From NCBI GenBank assembly GCA_031362405.1, contig JANLSO010000041.1:1-6941 (forward strand): 6,941 bases of DNA, read 5' to 3'. Positions within the stretch are counted from its first letter, which is position 1; every line of letters starts with the position of its first letter. A program made the position numbers and the translations under genes. Below, piece after piece: positions 1 to 6,941 of this stretch. Under the pieces are notes generated by a model. It worked only from the letters and a program-made list of their open reading frames with translations, did no database searches and was not told the origin of the DNA. Source of the DNA: JANLSO01 sp031362405. Its GTDB lineage: Bacteria > Actinomycetota > Thermoleophilia > Miltoncostaeales > Miltoncostaeaceae.

Positions 1-285
1 CACCGCAGAGGCATGCCCCGGGGCGTCGCACACGATGTTCATGCACCAGTGGATTCCGTAGCTGCGGTACACGTAGAGGTGTGCGGGAGGGCCGAACATT
101 GCGGCGGTGCGGGGCGTCGGGCCACGGAAGCTGTGCGACGCGGGGTCGTTCTGGTCGTAGCACTCGACCTCAACGATCACTCCCCCGACACCGCCGACGA
201 GAAGTTCGCATCCGACCAGTTCTGGGCCGACCTCGTGGACGTCGCGATCGAAGAAATCGGGCCCGAGCCGGCGCGGGCTCACCAT
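1..285 (-). CDS. mpg: DNA-3-methyladenine glycosylase (AAG/MPG family), N-terminal 95 residues, runs off the left edge
   Basis: My own translation of the minus strand from the ATG at 285 gives 95 open codons to position 1, so the gene is partial. The enzyme excises alkylated purines (3-methyladenine and relatives) from DNA as the first step of base excision repair. The sequence carries the family core: IVEVECYDQNDPASHSFRG at residues 37-55, then TPRTAAMFGPP at 57-67 and LYVYRSYGIHWCMN at 70-83. By comparison with human AAG, Glu41 corresponds to the catalytic glutamate, Tyr43 and His51 to base-pocket residues, and Tyr76 to the tyrosine that intercalates into DNA. The ATG start overlaps the argH end by 7 bases; a GTG at 282 would give a 4-base GTGA overlap. 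AGAGG at 293-297, seven bases before the ATG, favours the ATG. It is the last operon gene visible. Family assignment is firm; the C-terminus is unseen. Confidence 0.93.
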   Translation of the reverse strand, partial: MVSPRRLGPDFFDRDVHEVGPELVGCELLVGGVGGVIVEVECYDQNDPASHSFRGPTPRTAAMFGPPAHLYVYRSYGIHWCMNIVCDAPGHASAV

Positions 286-1654
286 GAGGAGACCTCTGTC
301 TGGGCGGCGGCCATCTGCTCGGTCACCGCCGCCCGCGCCGTGCCACCCGGCGCCTGCTTGCGCTCGACCGACGCGGCCGCCGTCAGCACCGGAACATCCA
401 CATCGGAAAGGCCGGCGGCGGCGATCATCTCGTCGGTCGCTCCTTCGAGGCCGACGCCGGCGTCGCTGCATGCGCGCACCAGTCGGCCGACGGCTTCGTG
501 CGCCCGCCGAAACGGCCACCCCTGGCCGACGAGGTGATCGGCCAGGTCGGTTGCGGCCAGAAAACCGCCCTCACAGGCGGCGGCCATGCGGTCGACCCGG
601 AAGGTGGCCTCGGTGACCATGCCCGTGAGGGCGGGGAGCAAGAGATCGACGGTGTCGATTGCGTCGAAGAGGTAGTGCTTGTCTTCCTGGAGATCCTTGT
701 TGTACGCCAGCGGGAGGCCAGAAATCACGCCGAGAAGACCGGCCAGGTCTGCGGTCAGGCGGGGGGCCTTCGCGCGAGCGAGCTCGGCGGCGTCGGGGTT
801 CTTTTTCTGCGGCAGCATCGACGAGCCTGAGGTGAAGGAATCCGAGAGTTCGACGAAACCCACCTCGTCGCTCGACCAGTTCACGAACTCCGCGCCGAGG
901 CGTGACAGGTGAACACCGAGCTGAGCGGCGAAGTGCAGGTAGTCGATGAGGGCGTCGCGGCTGCCGACTGCGTCCATGCTGTTGGGCGTCGGGCGCGAGA
1001 AACCGAGCTCGCGAGCGACCATGTCGCGGTCGATGGGAAAGCCGACACCCGAGAGTGCTCCCGAGCCGAGCGGGCACTCGCCGCATGCCTCGATGACCGC
1101 CTCGAGTCGGCGGCGATCGCGGCTCAGCATCCAGACGTAGGCGAGAAGGTGATGCGCCAGGCGCACCGGCTGAGCGCGTTGCAGGTGCGTATAGCCGGGA
1201 AGCAGGGTTTCGACGTGAGTGCTCGCCTGGTTAAGCAACGCCGTTGCGAGCTCTGCGAGCAGGGCCCTTTGCGTCTGCGCCGCACGGCGAATAACGAGGA
1301 GTGTGTCGGTCGCCACCTGATCGTTACGACTGCGCCCGGTGTGCAGCCGCGCGCCCGGGTCGCCGACCGTCTCGGTCAGGCGGCGTTCCACCGCGGTGTG
1401 GATATCTTCATCCGACGGCAGGAAAGCGAACGTCCCCCCGGCCATCTCGTCGGCGACACGCGTCAGACCAGCCTCGATCGCGATCGCGTCGTCAGGGCTG
1501 ATGATTCCGCACGCGCCGAGCATCCGGGCGTGAGCACGGGAACCGGCGATGTCTTCTTCCCACATCCGGCGATCGACGGGCAGCGAGTCGTTCAGGCGCT
1601 GGAACGCCTCGGCCGGACCCACCACGAAGCGGCCGCCCCACAGCCGGGCCTCGC

Positions 1655-1658
<4 letters not shown>
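279..1658 (-). CDS. argH: Argininosuccinate lyase
   Basis: This 459-residue enzyme cleaves argininosuccinate to arginine and fumarate, the last step of arginine synthesis, in the cytoplasm; family members work as homotetramers. The N-terminus LWGGRF at residues 6-11 is typical of ArgH. Family motifs follow in order: HTGRSRNDQ at 106-114, PGYTHLQRAQP at 154-164 (with the conserved His158), and the fumarase/aspartase-superfamily signature GSSMLPQKKNP at 278-288, which holds the catalytic serine loop. Length fits the family. The frame stays open 46 codons upstream, but that stretch overlaps cimA and is arginine- and proline-rich, so I start at the ATG that makes an ATGA overlap with the cimA stop. 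There is no strong ribosome binding site, which fits translational coupling. argG is not in this window, and pairing argH with branched-chain genes is notable. Confidence 0.97.
293..297 (-). promoter_or_regulatory. Ribosome binding site of mpg
   Basis: The minus strand reads AGAGG followed by seven bases and then the ATG at 285. It lies inside the last codons of argH and supports ATG rather than the neighbouring GTG as the start. Terminating argH ribosomes probably also reinitiate here. Confidence 0.55.
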
Positions 1659-3282
<1,624 letters not shown>

Positions 3283-3286
<4 letters not shown>

Positions 3287-4206
3287 ACGACGGCGCTGGG
3301 GACGTAGTCGAGCCAGCCCTCGGAGCGTGCGTGCCGACCGAGGGTGGCGTCGAAGAACTGGCCCTGCAGGAGCTTGGTGATCGGGCCGGGCTCGCCCAGC
3401 GAGTGGTCGTCGATCTCGCAGATCGGGCAGACCTCGGCAGCGGTGCCAGTGACGAAGACCTCATCGGCCATCGTGAGCTCGGCGCGGGCGATCTCGCGCT
3501 CGATGATCGGGATGCCCGCACCGCGGGCCAGCTCCATGATCGAGTGACGGGTGATCCCTTCGAGGATCGATGCCTGCGCCGGCGGGGTGATGAGCACCTC
3601 GTCGCGGACCATGAAGATGTTCTCTCCCGAGCCATCGGCCACGTAGCCGGCTTCGTTGAGGAGGATCGCCTCGTCGTAGCCGGCCTTTGAGACCTCGATG
3701 CGGGCGAGAATGGAGTTCAGGTACTGGCCGCCGGCCTTCGCGGTGGCGGGGATCGTCGAGCTGCCGATCCGCCGCCACGTGGAGATCTTGGCGCGGATGC
3801 CCTTCTCGAGACCTTCCTCGCCGAGGTATGCCCCCCACTCCCAGGCGGCGACCGCGACATCGACCGGAGCGTCGAGCGGGTAGAGGCCCATGACGCCGTA
3901 GCCGCGCAGCACGATCGGCCGGATGTAGCAGGCGCCGAGGCCGTTGGCGGCGATCACCTGATGCACGGCGTCGCGCATCTCGTCGCGCGAGAACGGGACG
4001 TCCATGTAGTACTGCGCGCCCGAGCGCTCGAGGCGTGCGAGATGGTCTTCCAGACGGAAAACGGCGGTGCCCTTGTCGGCCGAGTAGGCCCGGATGCCCT
4101 CGAATACGGTCGAGCCGTAGTGGAGGCCGTGAGACAGCACGTGGATCTTGGCGTCAGCCCAGTCGACGAGCGTCCCGTTCATCCAGATCTTTTCGGCTTC
4201 CTGCAT
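3283..4206 (-). CDS. ilvE: Branched-chain amino acid aminotransferase
   Basis: The 307-residue, fold-type IV PLP enzyme transfers the amino group between glutamate and the keto acids of valine, leucine and isoleucine, the final shared step of their synthesis. Visible marks are HGLHYGSTVFEGIRAY at 26-41, the PLP-binding Lys157 in TAKAGGQYLNS (155-165), DGSGENIF at 191-198 with Glu195, and GTAAEV at 254-259 near the cofactor phosphate. Length is normal for the family. The frame is open 67 codons further upstream, but that part overlaps leuB and lacks family similarity. The chosen ATG is preceded by AGAGG with six-base spacing. It lies 64 bases after leuB and overlaps cimA by four bases. D-amino acid aminotransferase and aminodeoxychorismate lyase share the fold, but the motifs and neighbours favour IlvE. 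Confidence 0.95.
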
Positions 4207-4212
4207 GGCGTA

Positions 4213-4217
4213 CCTCT
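4213..4217 (-). promoter_or_regulatory. Ribosome binding site deciding the ilvE start
   Basis: The minus strand reads AGAGG, six bases, then ATG at 4206. It sets the ilvE start and excludes the longer upstream frame. The 64-base gap between leuB and ilvE holds this site and no clear promoter or terminator. Confidence 0.6.
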
Positions 4218-4270
4218 GCGTGGTCGGTGAGCAGGAAACCTTAGCCGTCGCGCCGGCCGCCGGCCATTGA

Positions 4271-5329
4271 TCAGGCGGCCAGGGCTCCCAAGATGTGCGC
4301 GGTGATCTGGTCGGTTGACAGTTCTCCGCCGAGATCGCGGCCGCGGGCACCTGCGGCGAGGGCCGTGTCGACCGCCGCCTCGAGACGGTCGCCCGCCTCG
4401 GGAGCACCCAGCGAGTAGCGCAGCATCATGGCCGCCGACAGGACCGTTGCCATCGGGTTGGCCCAGCCCTTCCCGGCGATGTCGGGGGCCGATCCGTGGA
4501 CGGGCTCGTAGAGCCCCGCTCCCCCCGCCCCCAGGCTTGCCGACGGCAGCAGGCCGATCGAGCCCGTGATCATCGCGGCCTCGTCGCTGAGGATGTCCCC
4601 GAACAGGTTCTCGGTGAGGATCACATCGAAGTGGGCCGGGCGCGAGACGAGCTGCATTGCGGCGTTGTCGACGAGCATGTGGTCGAGCGCGATGTCGGGG
4701 TGGCCCTCGGCGACGCGCATCACGGTTTCCCGCCACAGGCGCGAGGTTTCGAGCACGTTCGCCTTGTCCACCGAGGTGACCTTCTTGCGGCGCACGGCGG
4801 CGGCCTCGAAGGCCCGCTCGGCGACGCGCTCGATTTCCGCGACGCTGTAGGTGCAGGTGTCGTAGGCCGAGGTCGCCTCGCGGCCGCGCTTTCCGAAGTA
4901 GATCCCGCCGGTCAGCTCGCGCACGACGAGCAGGTCGGTGCCCTCGATGCGCTCACGCCGCAGCGGGCTGGCGTCGTAGAGCGCGGGAACCGGCTTGACG
5001 GGGCGCAGGTTGGCGAAGAGGCCAAGGCCGGCGCGCAGGCCAAGAAGCCCCTGCTCGGGGCGCGGTTTGTCGGGGTCGGTGGTGTCCCACTTCGGGCCTC
5101 CGACGGCCCCGAGGAATACCGCGTCGGCTGCCCGGCAGGCCTCAAGCACCTCGTCGGTGAGCGCGGTGCCGTGCGCGTCGATGGAGATCCCGCCCATCAA
5201 GTGCTCGGTCCAGACGATCTCCAGACCCGCGTCGGGGAGGACCGCCTCGATGCATTTCACCGCCGCGGAGATGACCTCCGGGCCGATCCCGTCGCCGGGA
5301 AGAAGCACCACGTTCACCGTTCTCAACAC
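4271..5329 (-). CDS. leuB: 3-isopropylmalate dehydrogenase
   Basis: The 352-residue NAD-dependent enzyme oxidatively decarboxylates 3-isopropylmalate in leucine synthesis. In citramalate-using organisms it also converts 3-methylmalate to 2-oxobutyrate for isoleucine. Landmarks: PGDGIGPEV at 11-19; substrate-binding Arg100, Arg110 and Arg138; Tyr145 and Lys189 of the catalytic pair; metal-binding Asp221, Asp245 and Asp249 (in FGDILSDEA); and the NAD-side loop EPVHGSAPDIAGKGWANP at 275-292. Spacing agrees well with the Thermus thermophilus enzyme, and GIYFGKRG points to isopropylmalate rather than isocitrate or tartrate as substrate. The first codon is GTG at 5329, three bases after AGGGAG. A TTG directly following would give a more usual six-base spacing, so the start is uncertain by one codon. 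It is the first gene of the operon; leuA, leuC and leuD are not seen here. Confidence 0.95.
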   Translation of the reverse strand: MLRTVNVVLLPGDGIGPEVISAAVKCIEAVLPDAGLEIVWTEHLMGGISIDAHGTALTDEVLEACRAADAVFLGAVGGPKWDTTDPDKPRPEQGLLGLRAGLGLFANLRPVKPVPALYDASPLRRERIEGTDLLVVRELTGGIYFGKRGREATSAYDTCTYSVAEIERVAERAFEAAAVRRKKVTSVDKANVLETSRLWRETVMRVAEGHPDIALDHMLVDNAAMQLVSRPAHFDVILTENLFGDILSDEAAMITGSIGLLPSASLGAGGAGLYEPVHGSAPDIAGKGWANPMATVLSAAMMLRYSLGAPEAGDRLEAAVDTALAAGARGRDLGGELSTDQITAHILGALAA

Positions 5330-5332
5330 GCT

Positions 5333-5338
5333 CTCCCT
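5333..5338 (-). promoter_or_regulatory. Ribosome binding site of leuB
   Basis: The minus strand reads AGGGAG before two possible starts: GTG at 5329 (three bases away) and TTG at 5326 (six bases away). Both are in the same frame, so the protein changes by one residue only. Confidence 0.5.
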
Positions 5339-5359
5339 GAGGTCCGGAATCGGCGCGGG

Positions 5360-5365
5360 AGACTA
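5360..5365 (-). promoter_or_regulatory. Possible -10 box of the leuB operon promoter
   Basis: TAGTCT on the minus strand fits the TAnnnT pattern of actinobacterial -10 elements and would give a 5' leader of about 25 bases before leuB. No convincing -35 lies 16-19 bases upstream; the best there is ATTTCT. The 151-base gap between the toxin gene and leuB is the most natural place for the operon promoter, but this exact box is a weak call. Confidence 0.3.
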
Positions 5366-5368
5366 GCA

Positions 5369-5381
5369 GCGGGGTGCCCGC
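5369..5381. repeat. Short inverted repeat upstream of leuB (5-bp arms, 3-base spacer)
   Basis: Plus-strand GCGGG-GTG-CCCGC. It sits directly upstream of the possible -10 box, so it could be an operator half or an RNA hairpin. Arms this short are common by chance in GC-rich DNA; its interest comes from the second, better repeat eight bases away. Confidence 0.35.
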
Positions 5382-5388
5382 GAGAAAT

Positions 5389-5403
5389 GTGTCGCCACGA
5401 CAC
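5389..5403. repeat. Inverted repeat upstream of leuB (6-bp arms, 3-base spacer)
   Basis: Plus-strand GTGTCG-CCA-CGACAC, perfect in both arms. On the minus strand it is followed by ATTTCT, a short T-rich run, so it could be a weak terminator for the upstream toxin-antitoxin operon. It could also be a regulator-binding site for the leuB promoter, or an attenuator stem. The sequence alone cannot separate these. Confidence 0.45.
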
Positions 5404-5480
5404 CTCCCGGGTGCACCGTGACGACCATCGCGAGCAGGTGCCACTACCCGGAACTCGACGCCCACCCACGCGCGGCCGTG

Positions 5481-5873
5481 TCAGACGAAGATCACGCTCA
5501 CCCCGGGCAGCGCTGCCATGTCGGCGTCCCGGGTGACGACCGGCACATCGTGCTCGATGGCTGTCGCCCCGATCAGGGCATCGATCACCGGGGCTCGTCG
5601 GCCCTCGCTTCGTAACGCCGCAACGATCTCCGAGAAGCGACGGGCGATTTCCTCGGTCACCGGAAGTGGTTCGTAGGTCCTTTCCACGAAGCTCAGGGTT
5701 TCGAGCCGCAGACCCCGCTGATCGGTGGTTTCGGCGAGGAGGACGCCGACCCTCAGCTCCGCGAGCGTCATCACCGAGACCGCCGGTCGAGCCGGAAGGA
5801 CGTCCTCGGCGATGGTGCCTGCTTCGAGGCCGATCAGGATGTTCGTATCAAGAACGCCGTCAAACTCAGACAT
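5481..5873 (-). CDS. vapC: PIN-domain toxin, VapC family, intact
   Basis: The 130-residue protein is a full-length PIN domain, the fold of VapC ribonuclease toxins, which cleave specific RNAs in a metal-dependent way. The acidic active-site residues are all present: Asp9 in VLDTNIL, Glu39 in TLAELRVG, Asp98 in VIDALIGATA, and Asp116/Asp118 in TRDADM. The PIN fold is clear; the RNA target cannot be read from sequence. Its ATG overlaps the antitoxin's end by eight bases and has no good ribosome binding site of its own, so translation is probably coupled to the antitoxin, the usual toxin-antitoxin layout. It is followed by a 151-base gap and then leuB on the same strand, so read-through into the amino acid operon is possible. 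Confidence 0.9.
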   Translation of the reverse strand: MSEFDGVLDTNILIGLEAGTIAEDVLPARPAVSVMTLAELRVGVLLAETTDQRGLRLETLSFVERTYEPLPVTEEIARRFSEIVAALRSEGRRAPVIDALIGATAIEHDVPVVTRDADMAALPGVSVIFV

Positions 5874-6111
5874 CGTCGGTGGTATCCGAAAGCACTCGAC
5901 GGATGTCGGCTCGCATGGTGGGATCGGGCCTTCGTCGCTTAAGGAAGCGCATCAGCTCGTCGCGAGGCACCCCCTGTCGTCGTTGCGAGTGGGGTACGAG
6001 ATCGGCAACCGGCCGGCCGTCGATGAGGACAGTCAACCGTTCACCGGCTTCGACTCGACGAAGTACGGCACTCGCGTTGTTGCGAAGCTCACGGAGGGGA
6101 ATCGACGTCAT
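5866..6111 (-). CDS. vapB: Phd/YefM-type antitoxin of the intact VapBC pair
   Basis: The 81-residue protein looks like a Phd/YefM-fold antitoxin: an N-terminal segment SIPLRELRNNASAVLRRVEAG at residues 3-23, then LTVLIDGRPVADLVP at 26-40, the strand-turn-strand typical of the DNA-binding dimer half. The charged C-terminus (about 45-81) would wrap the toxin. Family members neutralise the partner toxin and repress their own promoter. The open frame extends 96 codons upstream, but that part is arginine- and serine-rich and overlaps remnants of another gene. I chose the ATG because a -10-like TACGAT lies exactly seven bases upstream with no Shine-Dalgarno sequence, as in leaderless actinobacterial mRNAs. 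A candidate operator overlaps that box. Confidence in the family is high, and in the start fairly high. Confidence 0.87.
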   Translation of the reverse strand: MTSIPLRELRNNASAVLRRVEAGERLTVLIDGRPVADLVPHSQRRQGVPRDELMRFLKRRRPDPTMRADIRRVLSDTTDDV

Positions 6112-6118
6112 AGGGACG

Positions 6119-6124
6119 ATCGTA
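6119..6124 (-). promoter_or_regulatory. -10 box of a leaderless promoter for the vapB-vapC pair
   Basis: TACGAT on the minus strand is followed by seven bases and then the vapB ATG, so transcription would start at or next to the start codon. No Shine-Dalgarno sequence precedes the ATG, which agrees with a leaderless message. A -35 box is not clear. Confidence 0.5.
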
Positions 6125-6137
6125 GCTGATCGGCTAC
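6122..6137. promoter_or_regulatory. Near-perfect 16-bp palindrome, candidate VapB operator
   Basis: Plus-strand GTAGCTGATCGGCTAC pairs in seven of eight positions about its centre. It overlaps the upstream half of the -10 box. A second, perfect 8-bp palindrome, ACGATCGT, lies at 6116-6123 and overlaps it by two bases. Phd/YefM-type antitoxins commonly bind such palindromes to repress their own operon. Confidence 0.5.
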
Positions 6138-6212
6138 ATCTGTGGGAACGCGGCCACCTGACACGGCCCCAGGGCCGAACTGCGGGCGGCCGACTGCGTG
6201 GCCCATAGGCTG

Positions 6213-6445
6213 CTCTTGCTCCAGCGGGAGGCACCTCACCCCGTCGCGAGCAAGCGCAAGTTCGATCCACGCGCGCACATCGCGATCGAGAACGATGCGC
6301 CCGCCGCGCTCGAGAAGGCGATCTCGAAACAGCTGACGCTGCACACACCGACCTCGCTCGTCTCGATCCGCCGTCGTAGCCGGCTGGGGAGTCGCGCATC
6401 GCCCGTCATCCACCACAGCCAGGCGTGGGTGTCGAAGACGATCAC
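6213..6445 (-). pseudogene. Broken PIN-domain toxin (VapC-like): frameshift and missing C-terminal half
   Basis: From the GTG at 6445 the frame reads VIVFDTHAWLWWMTGDARL, a typical PIN start with the first catalytic aspartate in FDTHAW, and continues to SVSCFEIA, which contains the usual conserved glutamate. The similarity then moves to the next frame at about 6311-6319, where LLERGGRIVLDRDVRAWIEL continues the expected domain. A single lost base, for example a C between GCC and TT, explains this. After LPLEQE (ending at 6213) no frame shows the expected DPADR-type segment with the remaining acidic residues, so about the last third is absent. The unshifted product would stop at 6236. The GTG makes a GTGA overlap with the antitoxin remnant upstream. 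A sequencing error could mimic the frameshift, but not the missing end. Confidence 0.75.
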
Positions 6446-6670
6446 GCCCCCTCGGCATCCCACTCACCGAGCGAGCCGTAGATCAGCTCCTCCTCATCGA
6501 CAAGGTACGTCACGTTGCCCTCGAGCGAAGCCGGAGCCTCAACGGGAACGAGCCGTATGAGCGGCTTACCCCGCCGGGTGACGACGACCGCCTCCCCCGT
6601 CGCTGCGACCCGGTCGGCGACAGCGATCAGCTCCGCCTTTCGCCTCGGTGATCGGTATCGACTTCTCCAC
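6442..6670 (-). pseudogene. Frameshifted Phd/YefM-type antitoxin, partner of the broken toxin
   Basis: A GTG at 6670, five bases after GAGAGG, opens with MEKSIPITEA, a typical antitoxin N-terminus. At 6638-6640 there is an AAA where AA would keep the frame. With one A removed the sequence continues KAELIAVADRVAATGEAVVV, then RRGKPLIRLVPVE, and ends GEWDAEGA, giving a complete 75-residue antitoxin. Without the shift the product is a 34-residue peptide ending in TAA at 6566. A start at the GTG at 6705 keeps the downstream frame, but its first 22 residues are unlike the family and no ribosome binding site precedes it. The end overlaps the toxin remnant by four bases (GTGA). Alternatives are a sequencing error or a functional protein from the alternative start. 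Confidence 0.7.
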
Positions 6671-6679
6671 GCGATCCTC

Positions 6680-6940
6680 TCAGATGACCGTGTATTTCTC
6701 GTCACCTAAGCACACGATCCCCAGCGCGTCGCGCAACGGGCCCCCGATCGCGAACGCCTGCATCACATGGGCGCCGATCATTCGGCCGCCGTCGCCAAGC
6801 ACCTCCCTCGCGTGTTCTTGCCCGACGACGTCAGCGGCGGCGCATGCGGAGCCCACCTCGCCGCCAGTCGACGAACAGGAACTCGCCAAAGCCGGTGCGC
6901 TCAGTTTCAGGAACTTCTTGCGAATGATCTGGTCGGTGTC
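6680..6940 (-). CDS. Unidentified protein, C-terminal part, enters from the right edge
   Basis: I do not recognise this gene. One frame is open from the window edge to a TGA at 6680-6682 (86 residues), starting DTDQIIRKKFLKL and ending GIVCLGDEKYTVI. The last 50 residues, from about GQEHAREVLGDGG on, have codon use like a real gene. The middle part (about 6845-6900) is serine- and cysteine-rich (ASSCSSTGG) and looks out of frame. There another frame reads TGFGEFLFVDWRR with more typical codons, before it stops near 6838. The gene may therefore be frameshifted, like the two toxin-antitoxin remnants just downstream. Its stop codon overlaps the ribosome binding site of the antitoxin remnant. No motif supports a function. 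Confidence 0.4.
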   Translation of the reverse strand, partial: DTDQIIRKKFLKLSAPALASSCSSTGGEVGSACAAADVVGQEHAREVLGDGGRMIGAHVMQAFAIGGPLRDALGIVCLGDEKYTVI

Positions 6941-6941
6941 G

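Larger units (their letters stand above)
5363..5428 (-). other. Possible 21-codon valine-rich leader ORF before leuB
   Basis: An ATG at 5428 opens a 21-codon frame ending in TAG, with five valine codons among residues 2-11 (MVVTVHPGGVV). Both short inverted repeats fall inside it. A valine-rich leader peptide would suit attenuation of a branched-chain amino acid operon. Against it, there is no Shine-Dalgarno sequence before the ATG, valine codons are common in GC-rich DNA, and the possible -10 box lies at its 3' end, so a transcript from that box would not include it. Confidence 0.15.

Noticed and set aside
13..537. Plus-strand open frame of 174 codons at the left edge
   Set aside because: It is antisense to mpg and argH, both with strong family motifs, and its translation is low-complexity Ala/Arg/Pro/Thr. 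Long antisense frames are expected in GC-rich genes.
4248..4270. GC-rich palindromic stretch between leuB and ilvE as a terminator
   Set aside because: The stem is short (GGCC/GGCC type), has no T-run, and lies between genes expected to be co-transcribed.
4207..4407. N-terminal extension of ilvE
   Set aside because: It overlaps leuB and lacks family similarity; a good ribosome binding site lies just before the ATG at 4206.
5467..5480. Hairpin just after the vapC stop as a terminator
   Set aside because: Only a 4-bp stem with a 6-base loop and no T-rich run.
4496..5536. Plus-strand frame of 346 codons opposite leuB
   Set aside because: leuB has all catalytic residues in the minus frame; this frame is its shadow and continues with no motif into the intergenic gap.
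6108..6467. A separate 119-codon minus-strand gene
   Set aside because: Its first half is an off-frame reading of the toxin remnant; only the middle (from LLERGGRIVLDRD) is meaningful, as the shifted continuation of that toxin.
6632..6645. Programmed ribosomal frameshift in the antitoxin
   Set aside because: No known slippery heptamer, no stop codon at the site and no obvious stimulatory stem; a simple insertion explains it.

Overview
The window is GC-rich bacterial DNA, and every gene I can support lies on the minus strand, so transcription runs from right to left. Codon choice (G or C at third positions), GTG starts, leaderless-type promoter spacing and a cimA protein of the long 'citramalate synthase' type suggest a high-GC Gram-positive, probably an actinobacterium in the broad sense. 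This is an inference; there is no rRNA or lineage marker here.

Right part (about 5481-6941), small accessory region. At the right edge an unidentified reading frame enters from outside and ends at 6680. Next comes a decayed type II toxin-antitoxin pair: a Phd/YefM-type antitoxin with an apparent one-base insertion (6442-6670), and a PIN-domain toxin with an apparent one-base deletion and no recognisable C-terminal half (6213-6445). Immediately downstream is an intact pair, a Phd/YefM-type antitoxin (5866-6111) overlapping a VapC-like PIN toxin (5481-5873) by 8 bases. Its antitoxin appears to be read from a leaderless promoter. A near-perfect 16-bp palindrome overlaps the -10 box there and is a good candidate autoregulatory operator.

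Left part (1-5329), biosynthetic operon. The order is leuB - ilvE - cimA - argH - mpg (partial). leuB and ilvE are separated by 64 bases, and ilvE has its own strong ribosome binding site. ilvE/cimA and cimA/argH each share a four-base ATGA overlap, and argH/mpg overlap by 4 or 7 bases, so the last four genes are probably translationally coupled. CimA makes citramalate from pyruvate and acetyl-CoA, LeuB can oxidise the methylmalate that follows as well as isopropylmalate, and IlvE makes the final amino acids. Together they support isoleucine synthesis without threonine deaminase, alongside leucine and valine. ArgH completes arginine synthesis. Mpg (3-methyladenine DNA glycosylase) is a repair enzyme and leaves the window at position 1.

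The 151 bases between the toxin gene and leuB probably hold the operon promoter. They contain a TAGTCT -10-like box, two short adjacent inverted repeats and a possible 21-codon valine-rich leader ORF; none is proven. The most interesting signals are the two single-base frameshifts in one toxin-antitoxin pair beside an intact second pair, and the operator/leaderless promoter of the intact pair. I found no CRISPR array, tRNA, rRNA, insertion sequence or convincing new defence system.
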